Shown piece by piece: positions 1-7,005 of a DNA stretch of 64,000 bases. Within the stretch, counting starts at the first letter, position 1; each line of letters begins with the position of its first letter. Made by a program: the position numbers and the translations under genes. The notes under the pieces were generated by a model, which had not been told where the DNA came from, did no database searches, and saw only the letters and a program-made list of their open reading frames with translations. This DNA is from Herbaspirillum chlorophenolicum (lineage in GTDB: Bacteria; Pseudomonadota; Gammaproteobacteria; Burkholderiales; Burkholderiaceae_D): NCBI RefSeq assembly GCF_001189955.1, contig NZ_LFLT01000011.1:1-64000 (forward strand), read 5' to 3'.

Positions 1-1
1 C

Positions 2-193
2 CGCTACATCATCAGTAGCGATGACGATGGCCTACAACGCTTGGTGGAGCGGCTTAAACTCTCGAAAACGAAACGGGCTCCGAAGCATATCGTCGGCCGG
101 TTCCCAACTGAAGACGGCGCCCTTGCATTCGTGCAACGGGTCCTGCCCCACCGATCGCCACCTGTGAAAATCCATCAGGACGACCCTGCGTGA
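2..193 (+). CDS. C-terminal fragment of an unknown protein (5' end outside window)
   Basis: An open frame enters from the left edge and gives 63 residues before a TGA stop at 191-193. The product is rich in basic and charged residues and ends in HQDDPA. I recognise no domain. It lies left of a dyad-rich non-coding stretch, a toxin-antitoxin pair and an integrase, so it probably belongs to the same mobile island. The frame could be a chance one because its start is not visible. Confidence 0.4.
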   Translation, partial: RYIISSDDDGLQRLVERLKLSKTKRAPKHIVGRFPTEDGALAFVQRVLPHRSPPVKIHQDDPA

Positions 194-310
194 GCCTTCG
201 CTTCGTCGTCAGCGACTGGCTGCGACGAATATCAAGGGTAGGCTACAGGAGGCAGAGAAGAGCGATTACCCCGTGAGATAGAGAGTGGCGCCGATAGCGT
301 GAACTAGGCT

Positions 311-636
311 CCACTTCGGGAGATTGGGTGGTGCCTCTTAAATTCCGAAGGTGGTGCCGCTTAGGCATATTGCCTGGCTCTTCTGCGGAGAATATTCATT
401 CTCTTCTCACTGATCATGACGCGGCGTCTGGACGATGATGAGCGCCAAAACCGGCAGATTGCCGGTTTTGGAAATCAGGGCATGACTATTCTCGGTGAGG
501 TATTCTTTAGGTTTTTTCTGGATTTGGAAAAAACCTCGTAATCCTGATACCCCACGAAAAATCGATAACCGGAATTCCGGGTATCCAATCAAAGCAAGAA
601 CTCGCACCTACTGGCCCACTACGAAAATTTCGTAGT
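311..636. repeat. Cluster of seven short inverted repeats (hairpin/dyad array)
   Basis: Seven dyads can be read directly. 311-354: CCACTTCGG against CCGAAGGTGG, one bulge. 363-375: AGGCA-TAT-TGCCT. 388-403: GAGAAT-ATTC-ATTCTC. 445-471: 12-bp arms CCAAAACCGGCA, 3-nt spacer. 509-536: 10-bp arms AGGTTTTTTC, 8-nt loop. 563-584: GATAACCGG against CCGGGTATC, one mismatch, around AATT. 618-636: 9-bp arms ACTACGAAA, 1-nt spacer. The arm sequences differ while the dyad form is kept, which suggests operators, protein-binding dyads or a structured transcript. Function unknown. Confidence 0.6.
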
Positions 637-857
637 TATTAACGGGTCGGTTTTCAAATCTGCCCCTGCCAAACCCTCACTTCCTCAAGTTGAGAGAGCG
701 AGATTACGTCGTACTCAGCGAGACGCCAACTCCGATTCATCGGCGGCCACTCGGATTAGCTAAGCCAAGGCGATGACCAATCACGGCAAGGGGGTAGCGA
801 AACGCGACGCCCTTCAGACAGAGCATCGAGAATGCCAATGTCCCAGCCTTCCTTTTT

Positions 858-879
858 AACTACAGGAATTCCTGTAGTT
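858..879. repeat. Perfect 22-bp palindrome
   Basis: The half-site AACTACAGGAA is followed directly by its exact reverse complement, giving an 11+11 bp palindrome centred on GAATTC. It shares the central AATT with the dyad at 563-584, and its ACTAC arm start with the one at 618-636. No gene starts next to it. Two smaller hairpins, CCTAA-AACG-TTAGG (935-948) and GGAGC-ATCA-GCTCC (947-960), follow within 100 bp. Confidence 0.6.
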
Positions 880-1281
880 TCCAGTTCCAGAACCAATTCG
901 GAAATTTGCGGTTTTATAGCCGTATTTTTGAGATCCTAAAACGTTAGGAGCATCAGCTCCAAGCACCTTTGCACCCGCTCCCTGAAAATTGGGACAGATC
1001 GACGTTGCGGACCGCCTCAAATTTAAGGAGATTGACTCTTCATGGAGCTCAATCAGCGTGGCACAGCCATCTCACAGCGCAAACACCTCTTATCGCGCCT
1101 TGATCCCTCCTAACTCGCTGCGGTATTTCTCATGAGTCGTTCGCCTAAAAACTTAGGTGTGTGAAGCTCTCTAATACAACTCGGCTCATTGGCATGACCG
1201 TTCATAAAACTATGAACCGCGCAGACTGGCCACCTCACGAATCCCCCTTTCTTGTCCATCCTCAGTTTGAGGAGGCACGAC

Positions 1282-1303
1282 CGATACCGGATTTCCGGTA
1301 TCG
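1282..1303. repeat. Near-perfect palindrome with 10-bp arms
   Basis: CGATACCGGA at 1282-1291 and its exact complement TCCGGTATCG at 1294-1303 are separated by TT. The arms resemble the dyad at 563-584 (GATAACCGG/CCGGGTATC), so the two may be related sites. It lies about 110 bp beyond the terminator of the toxin-antitoxin operon, with no gene adjacent. Confidence 0.55.
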
Positions 1304-1402
1304 CGCTATCCTGCCCCTCCTAAGCATTCTTGGAGCCAGATGCGGGAATGCCGGCAAGTTCTGAACCAATGCAGATTCTGCCCCCCCCCACACACACAGA
1401 AT

Positions 1403-1418
1403 TTTTCAATAAAAAAGC
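1403..1418. repeat. 16-bp direct repeat, left copy, flanking the TA module
   Basis: TTTTCAATAAAAAAGC occurs here and again, identical and in the same orientation, at 2146-2161. The pair brackets the toxin-antitoxin operon. The left copy overlaps the terminator hairpin and the right copy overlaps the -35 region of the operon promoter. It could be a target-site or recombination scar, or coincidence in AT-rich DNA. Confidence 0.5.
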
Positions 1419-1435
1419 CACCCGAAGGTGGCTTT
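1408..1435 (-). terminator. Intrinsic terminator of the TA operon
   Basis: On the minus strand a perfect 9-bp stem AAAGCCACC/GGTGGCTTT with a TTCG tetraloop is followed by a run of Ts. It lies 20 bp beyond the antitoxin stop codon, as expected for a rho-independent terminator. Confidence 0.85.
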
Positions 1436-1455
1436 GCGAAAGTACTCTATTCAGA

Positions 1456-1776
1456 TCAAGCCAGCTCAGCCAGATCCTCTAAAAGTTTGGGGTTCTTTTC
1501 AACTAACTTGATCAAAACGGCCGCTTGCGTGTTCGGCTTAGCAGTACCTTGCTCCCAATTCTGATAAGTGCGCAGGTTCACGCGCAGACGCCCAGCCATC
1601 ACCGCCTGGGACAGCTTCCGAGACTCCCGAACCTGCTTAATCTCACCAGACGAAATCTCCACCGGCTGAGTCTTCAGCTCGGCCTTAACCGTCCGCAAGG
1701 TTGTTTTACCCTGACGCTCATCAGCCAGGTCCTGGAACCCAGCCACCAATTCATTGAACAGATTCCGCTTCTTCAT
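1456..1776 (-). CDS. HTH antitoxin of a RelE/HigB-type toxin-antitoxin system
   Basis: A 106-residue protein with a Xre/Cro-type helix-turn-helix at about residues 46-85 (KLSQAVMAGRLRVNLRTYQN, then the conserved WEQG turn), typical of HigA-like antitoxins that neutralise the toxin and repress the operon. Its start overlaps the toxin stop by 4 bp (ATGA), so the pair is translationally coupled. Order is toxin first, antitoxin second, as in higBA-type loci. The N-terminal 40 residues are charged and probably bind the toxin. A terminator follows 20 bp downstream. Family assignment is firm; the exact subfamily is not. Confidence 0.85.
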   Translation of the reverse strand: MKKRNLFNELVAGFQDLADERQGKTTLRTVKAELKTQPVEISSGEIKQVRESRKLSQAVMAGRLRVNLRTYQNWEQGTAKPNTQAAVLIKLVEKNPKLLEDLAELA

Positions 1777-2117
1777 GGTTTGCTCCTCTTTGCTAACTCA
1801 GCGGCCAACAACTTCTTCAAGGTCTTGCGCTCATCCGCACTCAAATCATCTGCCTCGTCTTTGTCGTAGACAGCAAACATCCAAAACTGACTTGCACTAT
1901 CCAAGAAGTAGTAAATAACCCTCAGACCACCGCGCTTTCCCTTCCCGCGCTGGGGGTCAGCCACCCTCACCTTGCGTAGGCCACCGGTTCCCTGAATAAC
2001 CTTACCGGCCTCGGGATTTTTCATCAGCTCTTGCTGAAAATCCCCGTATTCGTCATCGGTGAAATAATCTCCACGGGTTGCCTCAAACAACTTTGTTTCT
2101 TTGAAAGTCGCTTTCAT
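1773..2117 (-). CDS. RelE/HigB-family toxin (type II TA system)
   Basis: A 114-residue basic protein with a RelE-fold pattern: GGLRKVRVADPQRGKGKRGG followed by the hydrophobic strand LRVIYYFLD and FAVYDKDEADDLS, as in HigB/RelE ribosome-dependent mRNA interferases. That activity is known for the family and not shown here. ATG at 2117 is chosen over a TTG two codons upstream because a promoter -10 box ends only 6 bp before this ATG. The transcript should then begin at or very near the start codon. The stop overlaps the antitoxin start by 4 bp. Confidence 0.85.
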   Translation of the reverse strand: MKATFKETKLFEATRGDYFTDDEYGDFQQELMKNPEAGKVIQGTGGLRKVRVADPQRGKGKRGGLRVIYYFLDSASQFWMFAVYDKDEADDLSADERKTLKKLLAAELAKRSKP

Positions 2118-2123
2118 AGACAA

Positions 2124-2152
2124 ACTATACCCAAATAACGTACACTTTTCAA
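2124..2152 (-). promoter_or_regulatory. Sigma-70 promoter of the TA operon
   Basis: On the minus strand TTGAAA (2147-2152) and TATAGT (2124-2129) are separated by exactly 17 bp, close to consensus. Only TTGTCT separates the -10 box from the toxin ATG, so the predicted start of transcription falls at about the A of the start codon and no ribosome binding site can be transcribed. Confidence 0.75.
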
Positions 2153-2161
2153 TAAAAAAGC
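2146..2161. repeat. 16-bp direct repeat, right copy, flanking the TA module
   Basis: Identical to 1403-1418 (TTTTCAATAAAAAAGC), same orientation, 743 bp apart. It overlaps the -35 box of the TA promoter. Confidence 0.5.
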
Positions 2162-2286
2162 GTTAAAACTGCTTTACATGGCAAGCACACAACATAAACG
2201 GTGTATCCCCACGCCCCTCCCCGCAAGCAATTGCGGCGAGTCAACCTTCAAAAGTTGGAGAGAGGCGGCAAATCGCCGCCCTCCTC

Positions 2287-3501
2287 TCAATCCTCATTGG
2301 CCGCGGCAGAAACGGCCTGAACATAAGTTGCCCATACATCCATGAGTTTCCTGCGCTTCTCAAAAAGATCGCTCCGAAAATAAGCGGCCTCGGTTGCATC
2401 CTTTGTAACGTGCGCAAGAGCGGCCTCACAAACCTCCCGCGGAAACGCAGTCTGTTCTGCACTCCAGTCTCGGAAAGTCGAGCGAAAGCCGTGTACCGTA
2501 AAATCGTAATCTAAGCGCCGTAAGAGCATAGTGAATGTCATGTCACTATAGACCTTACCTTTGTCGCTTGGAAAAACAAGGTCAGCCGGACCGCCGCGCT
2601 CCTGCGCCTCCAGGATCTCGATCGCGCGTGCCGAAAGGGGAACCCGATGCTCTCTGCCTGCCTTCATTCTTTCCCCAGGAATGGTCCAGCGCTTCATGTC
2701 CAAATCAACCTCAGACCAGATGGCGCCCCTGACTTCTCCTGAGCGAGCGGCGGTTAGAATGATGAACTCCAGGGCGTCCTTGACTCGCAGACTGGCGGTC
2801 GATGACCGAAAATTCTGTATTACCTCGGCGATCCTCGAATACGGACACGACGCAAAATGAGCCACCCTTTTCACATCCTTGGTTTTCGGTAGCGAGCGCG
2901 CCACTTGGTCCCATAAATGCGGATCATGATTCCTTCGGTAGTCTCTCGCTGCAGCCCAATCTAAGACGGCCCGTATTCTTTGGCGGACCCGTGCCGCAGT
3001 CTCGGCTTTGGTGGTCCATATCGGCTCCAGGGCCTTCAGGACATCAGCCTTCGATACATCGGAGATGTCCTTCTTTCCAAATACCGGGAACACGTGCATC
3101 GTCAGCGTATTGATCCATTGGCTCGCGTGCTTAGCATTTTTCCACCCGTCAGCATGTAGGCGCTGATAATCGATAGCGCATTCTTCAAATGTCCGGCGAA
3201 GCCCAGCGGCATCTATATTGTTCTGCCGCTCGGCCTGGCGATGTTCAATGGGATCGATTCCGTCCGCAAGCAACTGGCGGAAATTTCGGCATCGCTCGCG
3301 CGCCTCGGCAAGCAAAAATGTAGTCAGTGATCCCAATCCCATTTCACGCGACTTGCCGTTAAGCCGATATCGCAGAATCCAGGACTTAGACCCAGATGCC
3401 GAAACCTGCAAATAGAGCCCATCACCGTCAGCATAGTAGCCGGGCTCCTTCTTCGCATTTACGGCTAATACAGAAAGTCTCCGTATAACTGAGCGTCCCA
3501 A
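2287..3501 (-). CDS. P4-type tyrosine site-specific integrase
   Basis: A 404-residue tyrosine recombinase with the N-terminal DUF4102-type domain (about 1-90, with GYYADGDGLYLQVSASGSKS), a SAM-like core-binding domain (about 100-205) and the C-terminal catalytic domain. Catalytic residues are visible: R253 (TAARSGEVRG), H337 and R340 (HGFRSTFRDW), H364 (ALAH) and the nucleophile Y374 (EAAYFRSDLFEKRR). Length is normal and the frame intact. Such integrases insert islands by recombination between attachment sites and lie at the island edge. Here the lower-GC DNA is to the left and core-like DNA begins to the right, so this gene probably marks the right edge. Confidence 0.93.
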   Translation of the reverse strand: MGRSVIRRLSVLAVNAKKEPGYYADGDGLYLQVSASGSKSWILRYRLNGKSREMGLGSLTTFLLAEARERCRNFRQLLADGIDPIEHRQAERQNNIDAAGLRRTFEECAIDYQRLHADGWKNAKHASQWINTLTMHVFPVFGKKDISDVSKADVLKALEPIWTTKAETAARVRQRIRAVLDWAAARDYRRNHDPHLWDQVARSLPKTKDVKRVAHFASCPYSRIAEVIQNFRSSTASLRVKDALEFIILTAARSGEVRGAIWSEVDLDMKRWTIPGERMKAGREHRVPLSARAIEILEAQERGGPADLVFPSDKGKVYSDMTFTMLLRRLDYDFTVHGFRSTFRDWSAEQTAFPREVCEAALAHVTKDATEAAYFRSDLFEKRRKLMDVWATYVQAVSAAANED

Positions 3502-3739
3502 TCTCTACCCCCAAATTTACCCACAAATTAATGTTGGATAGGAGCATATATCGGCGAAGAAGTGCGCACAATAGATAGCGTATTTTTTATTTTAATTCAA
3601 TAACTTACTAATCAATTTCGAATAGATACGAACATCTACGAACAAGCGATTCGAAATACACAGCCTCCGCCACGATCACAGTAAAATCAACGATTTACAA
3701 AACAATATTCGTTGAATCTCACATAGAATCCCACATAAA
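3502..3739. other. AT-rich region upstream of the integrase; possible attachment-site region
   Basis: A 240-bp AT-rich gap between the integrase start and a strong hairpin. It should contain the integrase promoter and possibly the attachment site. There is no tRNA here, and the other island end lies outside the window, so the core site cannot be defined. Confidence 0.4.
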
Positions 3740-3772
3740 AATAGAGCCGTTTTACTAAAAAACGGCTCTATT
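3740..3772. terminator. Strong hairpin terminator at the island boundary
   Basis: A perfect 14-bp stem, AATAGAGCCGTTTT and its complement, with a 5-nt loop. On the minus strand it runs into TTTTTATG, fitting termination of leftward transcription toward the integrase. The T content on the plus side is weaker. Confidence 0.75.
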
Positions 3773-4153
3773 GTTCGACACCTTGTTCCTACCTTTTAGA
3801 TCCGGGCAATACGGTCGCCGCGTCACCATTGATGCAACGGCCGATTGGTCCACGGCTGCATCTCGATCAACTGGATAGTAAAAGACGCTCCCCCCGGTCG
3901 GCCGACCAACCATTCGGCACACTGTCGCTGCACGCCCACCGGAGGCACTCCCAGTGTCGCGCTTCGCATTTTCTCTCGACGGACCGCATCCGCCCGGAAA
4001 CACCCTGATCCACGGAGGCACACATATACCATCAAGGTTCATGCCTCCCTCACTGCTCAGTGCTGGCGTTGGCGTGCTCACTCTGAGCACTTCACCACGC
4101 GCCTGCGGCAAGCAGCCTAGTTTCTCGATCACCCTTGGCCCAACCCGAGGGGG
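3773..4153. other. 380-bp region without a convincing gene
   Basis: Several overlapping frames of 70-125 codons exist on both strands, none with a recognisable domain or ribosome binding site. The proline-, threonine- and arginine-rich plus-strand translation resembles spurious proteins I associate with dispersed non-coding repeats in this group of bacteria, but I cannot check that. Base composition is core-like. Confidence 0.35.
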
Positions 4154-5104
4154 TCACTCCAAGAGGGAACAGCCGGGAAGGACATACCTGCCGATTTCCT
4201 CGATAACGTCTTCCGCATGGCGCTGCCCGAGCGTCAGATTAAGGATGGCATGGCTCACGTCCATCGACTTCAGGCTCGCCAAATAACTGCGCAATCCATT
4301 GCGGCCGGTACGCAATCCCAGTTCCAGGGGCTCCGCCACTGCATCCGGATCGCTCTTCAGCTCCAACTGGAGCGACTGGATAAACGGTTTTCCCAAACTC
4401 TCCCCTTTTTGCTCAAGCGACTGGCGCCATAGCCCGATCCGCCCTTGCTGCCGTTCTTGCTCCCGATGATAGGTTGCCCAGGCATCGGCATTACCTGCAA
4501 TCCACTGCAAGGATTGGCGCGCCGATCCCACGACGACCATTGGAATGTCGCCGGCGGGCGGGCCCATGATGTCGAACCCGCCGGTAGCCGATCTGAGCGC
4601 TGCGCGCCGTTCAGGCGATGAATTCAATGCCGAACGCAGCAGCGCCCAGCGCTCCCGGTACACCTCGGCTCTCGTTTCCGGATCCTGCCGGAAGGCAGAA
4701 AATTCGGCCGGCCGGTCGCCCGAACCAAGCCCCAAAATAAAACGTCCCTTGCTCAGCCGATCCATGCTCAGCGCCGTCTTCGCCAGATGAAGCGGGTGGC
4801 GCAGCGTCAGCACCGCGGCTGCGGTACCCAATGCGATCCTCTTGGTCGCGCCGGCCATGCCCGCCAGCCAGATGAACGGGTCGTCGAGATTGCTGGCGGT
4901 GTTGTCGTCCCCCTGCGGAATCATCAGCGGAACATCGCGTACCCACAGAGCACCAAAACCCAATTCATCGGCCATTGCCGCCAAGCGGAATTGATCGTCC
5001 ATGACGGCAAGATCGCGCTTGTCATCGCCCAATGGCGTCATCAAACCCAGCGTCAACTCACCCGCTTTGAACACCTCGGCGTAAGCAGAATTAAAATGCG
5101 GCAT
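4154..5104 (-). CDS. Luciferase-like (LLM) flavin-dependent oxidoreductase
   Basis: A 316-residue single-domain TIM-barrel protein of the bacterial luciferase-like family. Recognisable blocks are LTLGLMTPLGD near the start, MADELGFGALWVRDVPL (about 45-61), KRIALGTAAAVLTLRHPLHL (about 88-108) and DRLSKGRFILGLGSGDRPAE (about 115-133), which bind reduced flavin in this family. It resembles the subgroup annotated as BA3436-type oxidoreductases. Substrate unknown. It follows the FrnE-like gene by 48 bp on the same strand and probably shares its promoter. GGAG lies 9 bp before the ATG. Confidence 0.85.
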   Translation of the reverse strand: MPHFNSAYAEVFKAGELTLGLMTPLGDDKRDLAVMDDQFRLAAMADELGFGALWVRDVPLMIPQGDDNTASNLDDPFIWLAGMAGATKRIALGTAAAVLTLRHPLHLAKTALSMDRLSKGRFILGLGSGDRPAEFSAFRQDPETRAEVYRERWALLRSALNSSPERRAALRSATGGFDIMGPPAGDIPMVVVGSARQSLQWIAGNADAWATYHREQERQQGRIGLWRQSLEQKGESLGKPFIQSLQLELKSDPDAVAEPLELGLRTGRNGLRSYLASLKSMDVSHAILNLTLGQRHAEDVIEEIGRYVLPGCSLLE

Positions 5105-5152
5105 TAGCTCGCTCCAGTTGGCATTGATCGGTTCCTGCGTCTGGCCAAGCCA

Positions 5153-5821
5153 TCAGTCCAGGGAACACATCCCGTCCTCACAGGCATTGAACGACTCTGC
5201 AGCGCGCTGTAGAGCTCTCTCGAAATGCTCGATGGTTTGCGCGCCACTCACCACCTCCGCCCCGGTATCGATCATGGGAACGCTGCGCACGCCGCTGGCC
5301 CGCATCGCCTGTTGCGCGGCACGCACCTCGCGCGCACCGTCATCACTGCCAAGGAAAGTGGCAGCCGCTTCGCGATCCAGCCCGTTTTCAGCAGCGATGT
5401 CTACCAGCACGTTGGCTTCGCCAATGTCGCGCCCCTGTTCGAAGTAAGCGGCAAACACCGCACCGGCCACAGCTGTGGCGACGCCTTCGCGTTCAGCCAG
5501 TTGCATCAGGCGATGTGCGAGGAAAGTATTGGGCGTCTTCACGATAGCCGCATAGTCGAATGCGATCCCTTCGCCTTGCGCGGCTTGCACGGTATGCTCA
5601 TCCATGGCCTGGCTGCGCTCCCAGCTGCCAAATTTCATTGTCCGGTAAGTCCTGCGATCCATTCCTTGGGCGGGCATGTCCTGATTGAGCTCAAAGGGGC
5701 GCCAGTGTGCGCGGACAGCAACGCCTTCGGGCAGCATGGCCAGCGCCTTGGCCAGCCGGCGCTCCGCGACGAAGCACCAGGGGCAGATGAAATCGGACGT
5801 GATGCTAATGTTCAGCTCCAT
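5153..5821 (-). CDS. DsbA-family oxidoreductase, FrnE-like
   Basis: A 222-residue thioredoxin-fold protein of the FrnE/HCCA-isomerase branch of the DsbA family. The redox motif C13-P-W-C16 follows the first strand (ISITSDFICPWC). The cis-proline region VRSVPMIDTGAEVVSGAQ is near residues 178-195. There is no signal peptide, so it is cytoplasmic. I chose ATG 5821, not an in-frame ATG 15 codons upstream, because GGAGA lies 7 bp before it and homologues start just ahead of the first beta strand. It is divergent from the LysR gene, and the shared 119-bp promoter contains a perfect operator. Cytoplasmic FrnE proteins act in thiol or oxidative-stress roles; the substrate here is unknown. Confidence 0.88.
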   Translation of the reverse strand: MELNISITSDFICPWCFVAERRLAKALAMLPEGVAVRAHWRPFELNQDMPAQGMDRRTYRTMKFGSWERSQAMDEHTVQAAQGEGIAFDYAAIVKTPNTFLAHRLMQLAEREGVATAVAGAVFAAYFEQGRDIGEANVLVDIAAENGLDREAAATFLGSDDGAREVRAAQQAMRASGVRSVPMIDTGAEVVSGAQTIEHFERALQRAAESFNACEDGMCSLD

Positions 5822-5904
5822 AACAATCTCCAGGTTGATTGAATTACGGCCTTCATCTTGCGCCATTCGATTCGAGATGATAATCCATTAGAATCCGACA
5901 TGTT

Positions 5905-5923
5905 CTTTGCGTCTGACGCAAAG
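5905..5923. promoter_or_regulatory. Perfect LysR-type operator, copy 1 (CTTTGCGT-N3-ACGCAAAG)
   Basis: A perfect 8-bp inverted repeat with a CTG spacer. It contains the T-N11-A core typical of LysR regulators (TGCGT-N3-ACGCA). It lies in the divergent promoter between the FrnE-like gene and the LysR gene, 17 bp before the LysR start. The same arms and spacing recur at 6909-6927. Confidence 0.8.
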
Positions 5924-5940
5924 CTTGAGGGGAGAATGTC

Positions 5941-6873
5941 TTGGACAAATTTGCTGCGTTGAACGCCCTGCTGGCGGTTGTCGAACATGGCGGCTTCGCG
6001 CCGGCGGCGCGCCGCCTGGGGTTGGCGCCATCGTCACTGACGCGGCAGTTGGACGCGCTGGAAAACAGCCTGGGCACGCCCCTGCTGAACCGCTCCACCC
6101 GTACCGTCACGCTGACTGAGGCGGGGCAACAATATTACGAGGATGCGCGCAGGATCCTGGAAGAGCTCGGCAACGCCGACCGCTCCGTGAGCGAGCTGGC
6201 CGGCCCGCCCAGCGGCCTGCTGCGGGTCTCGCTGCCGGTCGCTTTCGGCAGGCTGCACGTGGCGCCCGCCTTGCCGGCCTTGTTCCGCCAATACCCGGGC
6301 ATGCGCCTGGACATCCGGCTCAGCGACGCCATCGCCAATCTGGTCGAAGACCGCATCGACGTCGCCATCCGCCTGGGTTCGCCGGCCTCCGAGAACCTGG
6401 TCGCGCGCAAGCTCGCGCCGCATCGGCGCGTGATATGCGCCAGCCAGGATTATCTCGGCGAACATGGCGCCCCCGCCCAGCCCGGCGATCTGTCCAGGCA
6501 CAACTGCCTGCTGTTCGACTATGCCACGGCCACCAGTACCTGGTCCCTGACACGCGCCGGCAAGACGGAAAAAGTAGCGGTCTCGGGCAACTTGCGCGCC
6601 AACGGTTCCGAGCTGCTGCGCGAAGCCGCCATCGGCGGCGCCGGCCTGTTGCTCATGCCGACCTGGCTGGTCGGTGAAGATATCTCCGCGGGACGCCTGC
6701 TACCGGTTCTCGAAGAATGGTCGCCGGCCATCGGCGCCGACGAAGGCGCGGTCTGGGCGGTGTATCAGCAGAACCGGCGCGGCTCCAGGAAGCTGGCGGC
6801 CTTCCTGGATTTCCTGGCGCAGCATTTCGGCTCGCCGCCCTATTGGGAGCGCTACGCGCAGCCACAGGCGTAA
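5941..6873 (+). CDS. LysR-family transcriptional regulator
   Basis: A 310-residue LysR regulator: winged HTH at about 1-60 (FAALNALLAVVEHGGFAPAA, then SSLTRQLDALENSLGTPLLN), linker helix, and a substrate-binding-like effector domain at about 90-295. The start is TTG at 5941 with the ribosome site AGGGGAGA 8 bp upstream; the nearby ATG at 5936 is out of frame. It is divergent from the FrnE-like gene and precedes the FAD monooxygenase. The twin CTTTGCGT-N3-ACGCAAAG palindromes on both sides of the gene suggest it controls itself, the frnE-LLM pair and the monooxygenase. Effector unknown. Confidence 0.92.
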   Translation: MDKFAALNALLAVVEHGGFAPAARRLGLAPSSLTRQLDALENSLGTPLLNRSTRTVTLTEAGQQYYEDARRILEELGNADRSVSELAGPPSGLLRVSLPVAFGRLHVAPALPALFRQYPGMRLDIRLSDAIANLVEDRIDVAIRLGSPASENLVARKLAPHRRVICASQDYLGEHGAPAQPGDLSRHNCLLFDYATATSTWSLTRAGKTEKVAVSGNLRANGSELLREAAIGGAGLLLMPTWLVGEDISAGRLLPVLEEWSPAIGADEGAVWAVYQQNRRGSRKLAAFLDFLAQHFGSPPYWERYAQPQA

Positions 6874-6908
6874 CACCGCTCGGAGGGAGCCGGCTTGCGC
6901 CAGCCAGT

Positions 6909-6927
6909 CTTTGCGTAAAACGCAAAG
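6909..6927. promoter_or_regulatory. Perfect LysR-type operator, copy 2 (CTTTGCGT-N3-ACGCAAAG)
   Basis: Same 8-bp arms and 3-nt spacer (AAA) as the site at 5905-5923. It lies 79 bp before the FAD monooxygenase start and 36 bp after the LysR stop codon. Identity of both arms and spacing makes a common regulator very likely. Confidence 0.8.
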
Positions 6928-7005
6928 AAGATCGCGAAAAAGATGGAATTATCACCAAAATAAAATGGGCGCATAGTGCTGGCATTTCCTCAAGGAGAGC
7001 CTTCC

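Larger units (their letters stand above)
194..1455. other. 1.26-kb stretch with no supported gene, rich in short inverted repeats
   Basis: No frame here has both a plausible ribosome binding site and recognisable protein content; the possible 66-73 residue frames look random. The stretch is AT-richer than the core genome to the right. It holds many short perfect or near-perfect inverted repeats (listed separately) and a C9 tract followed by a CA repeat at 1381-1398. I see no tRNA, IS end or CRISPR structure. It may be decayed mobile DNA or a regulatory or structured-RNA region. Confidence 0.6.

Noticed and set aside
407-607. 66-codon minus-strand frame in the dyad-rich region
   Set aside because: It has no ribosome site or recognisable domain, and spans three inverted repeats that better explain the sequence.
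311-1303. CRISPR array or integron attC array in the dyad-rich region
   Set aside because: The repeats are not identical or evenly spaced, there are no cas genes, and no integron integrase or attC-type core sites are visible.
3755-4132. 125-codon minus-strand frame between the island edge and the LLM gene
   Set aside because: It has no start signal, no recognisable domain and competing frames on both strands; it begins inside a terminator-like hairpin.
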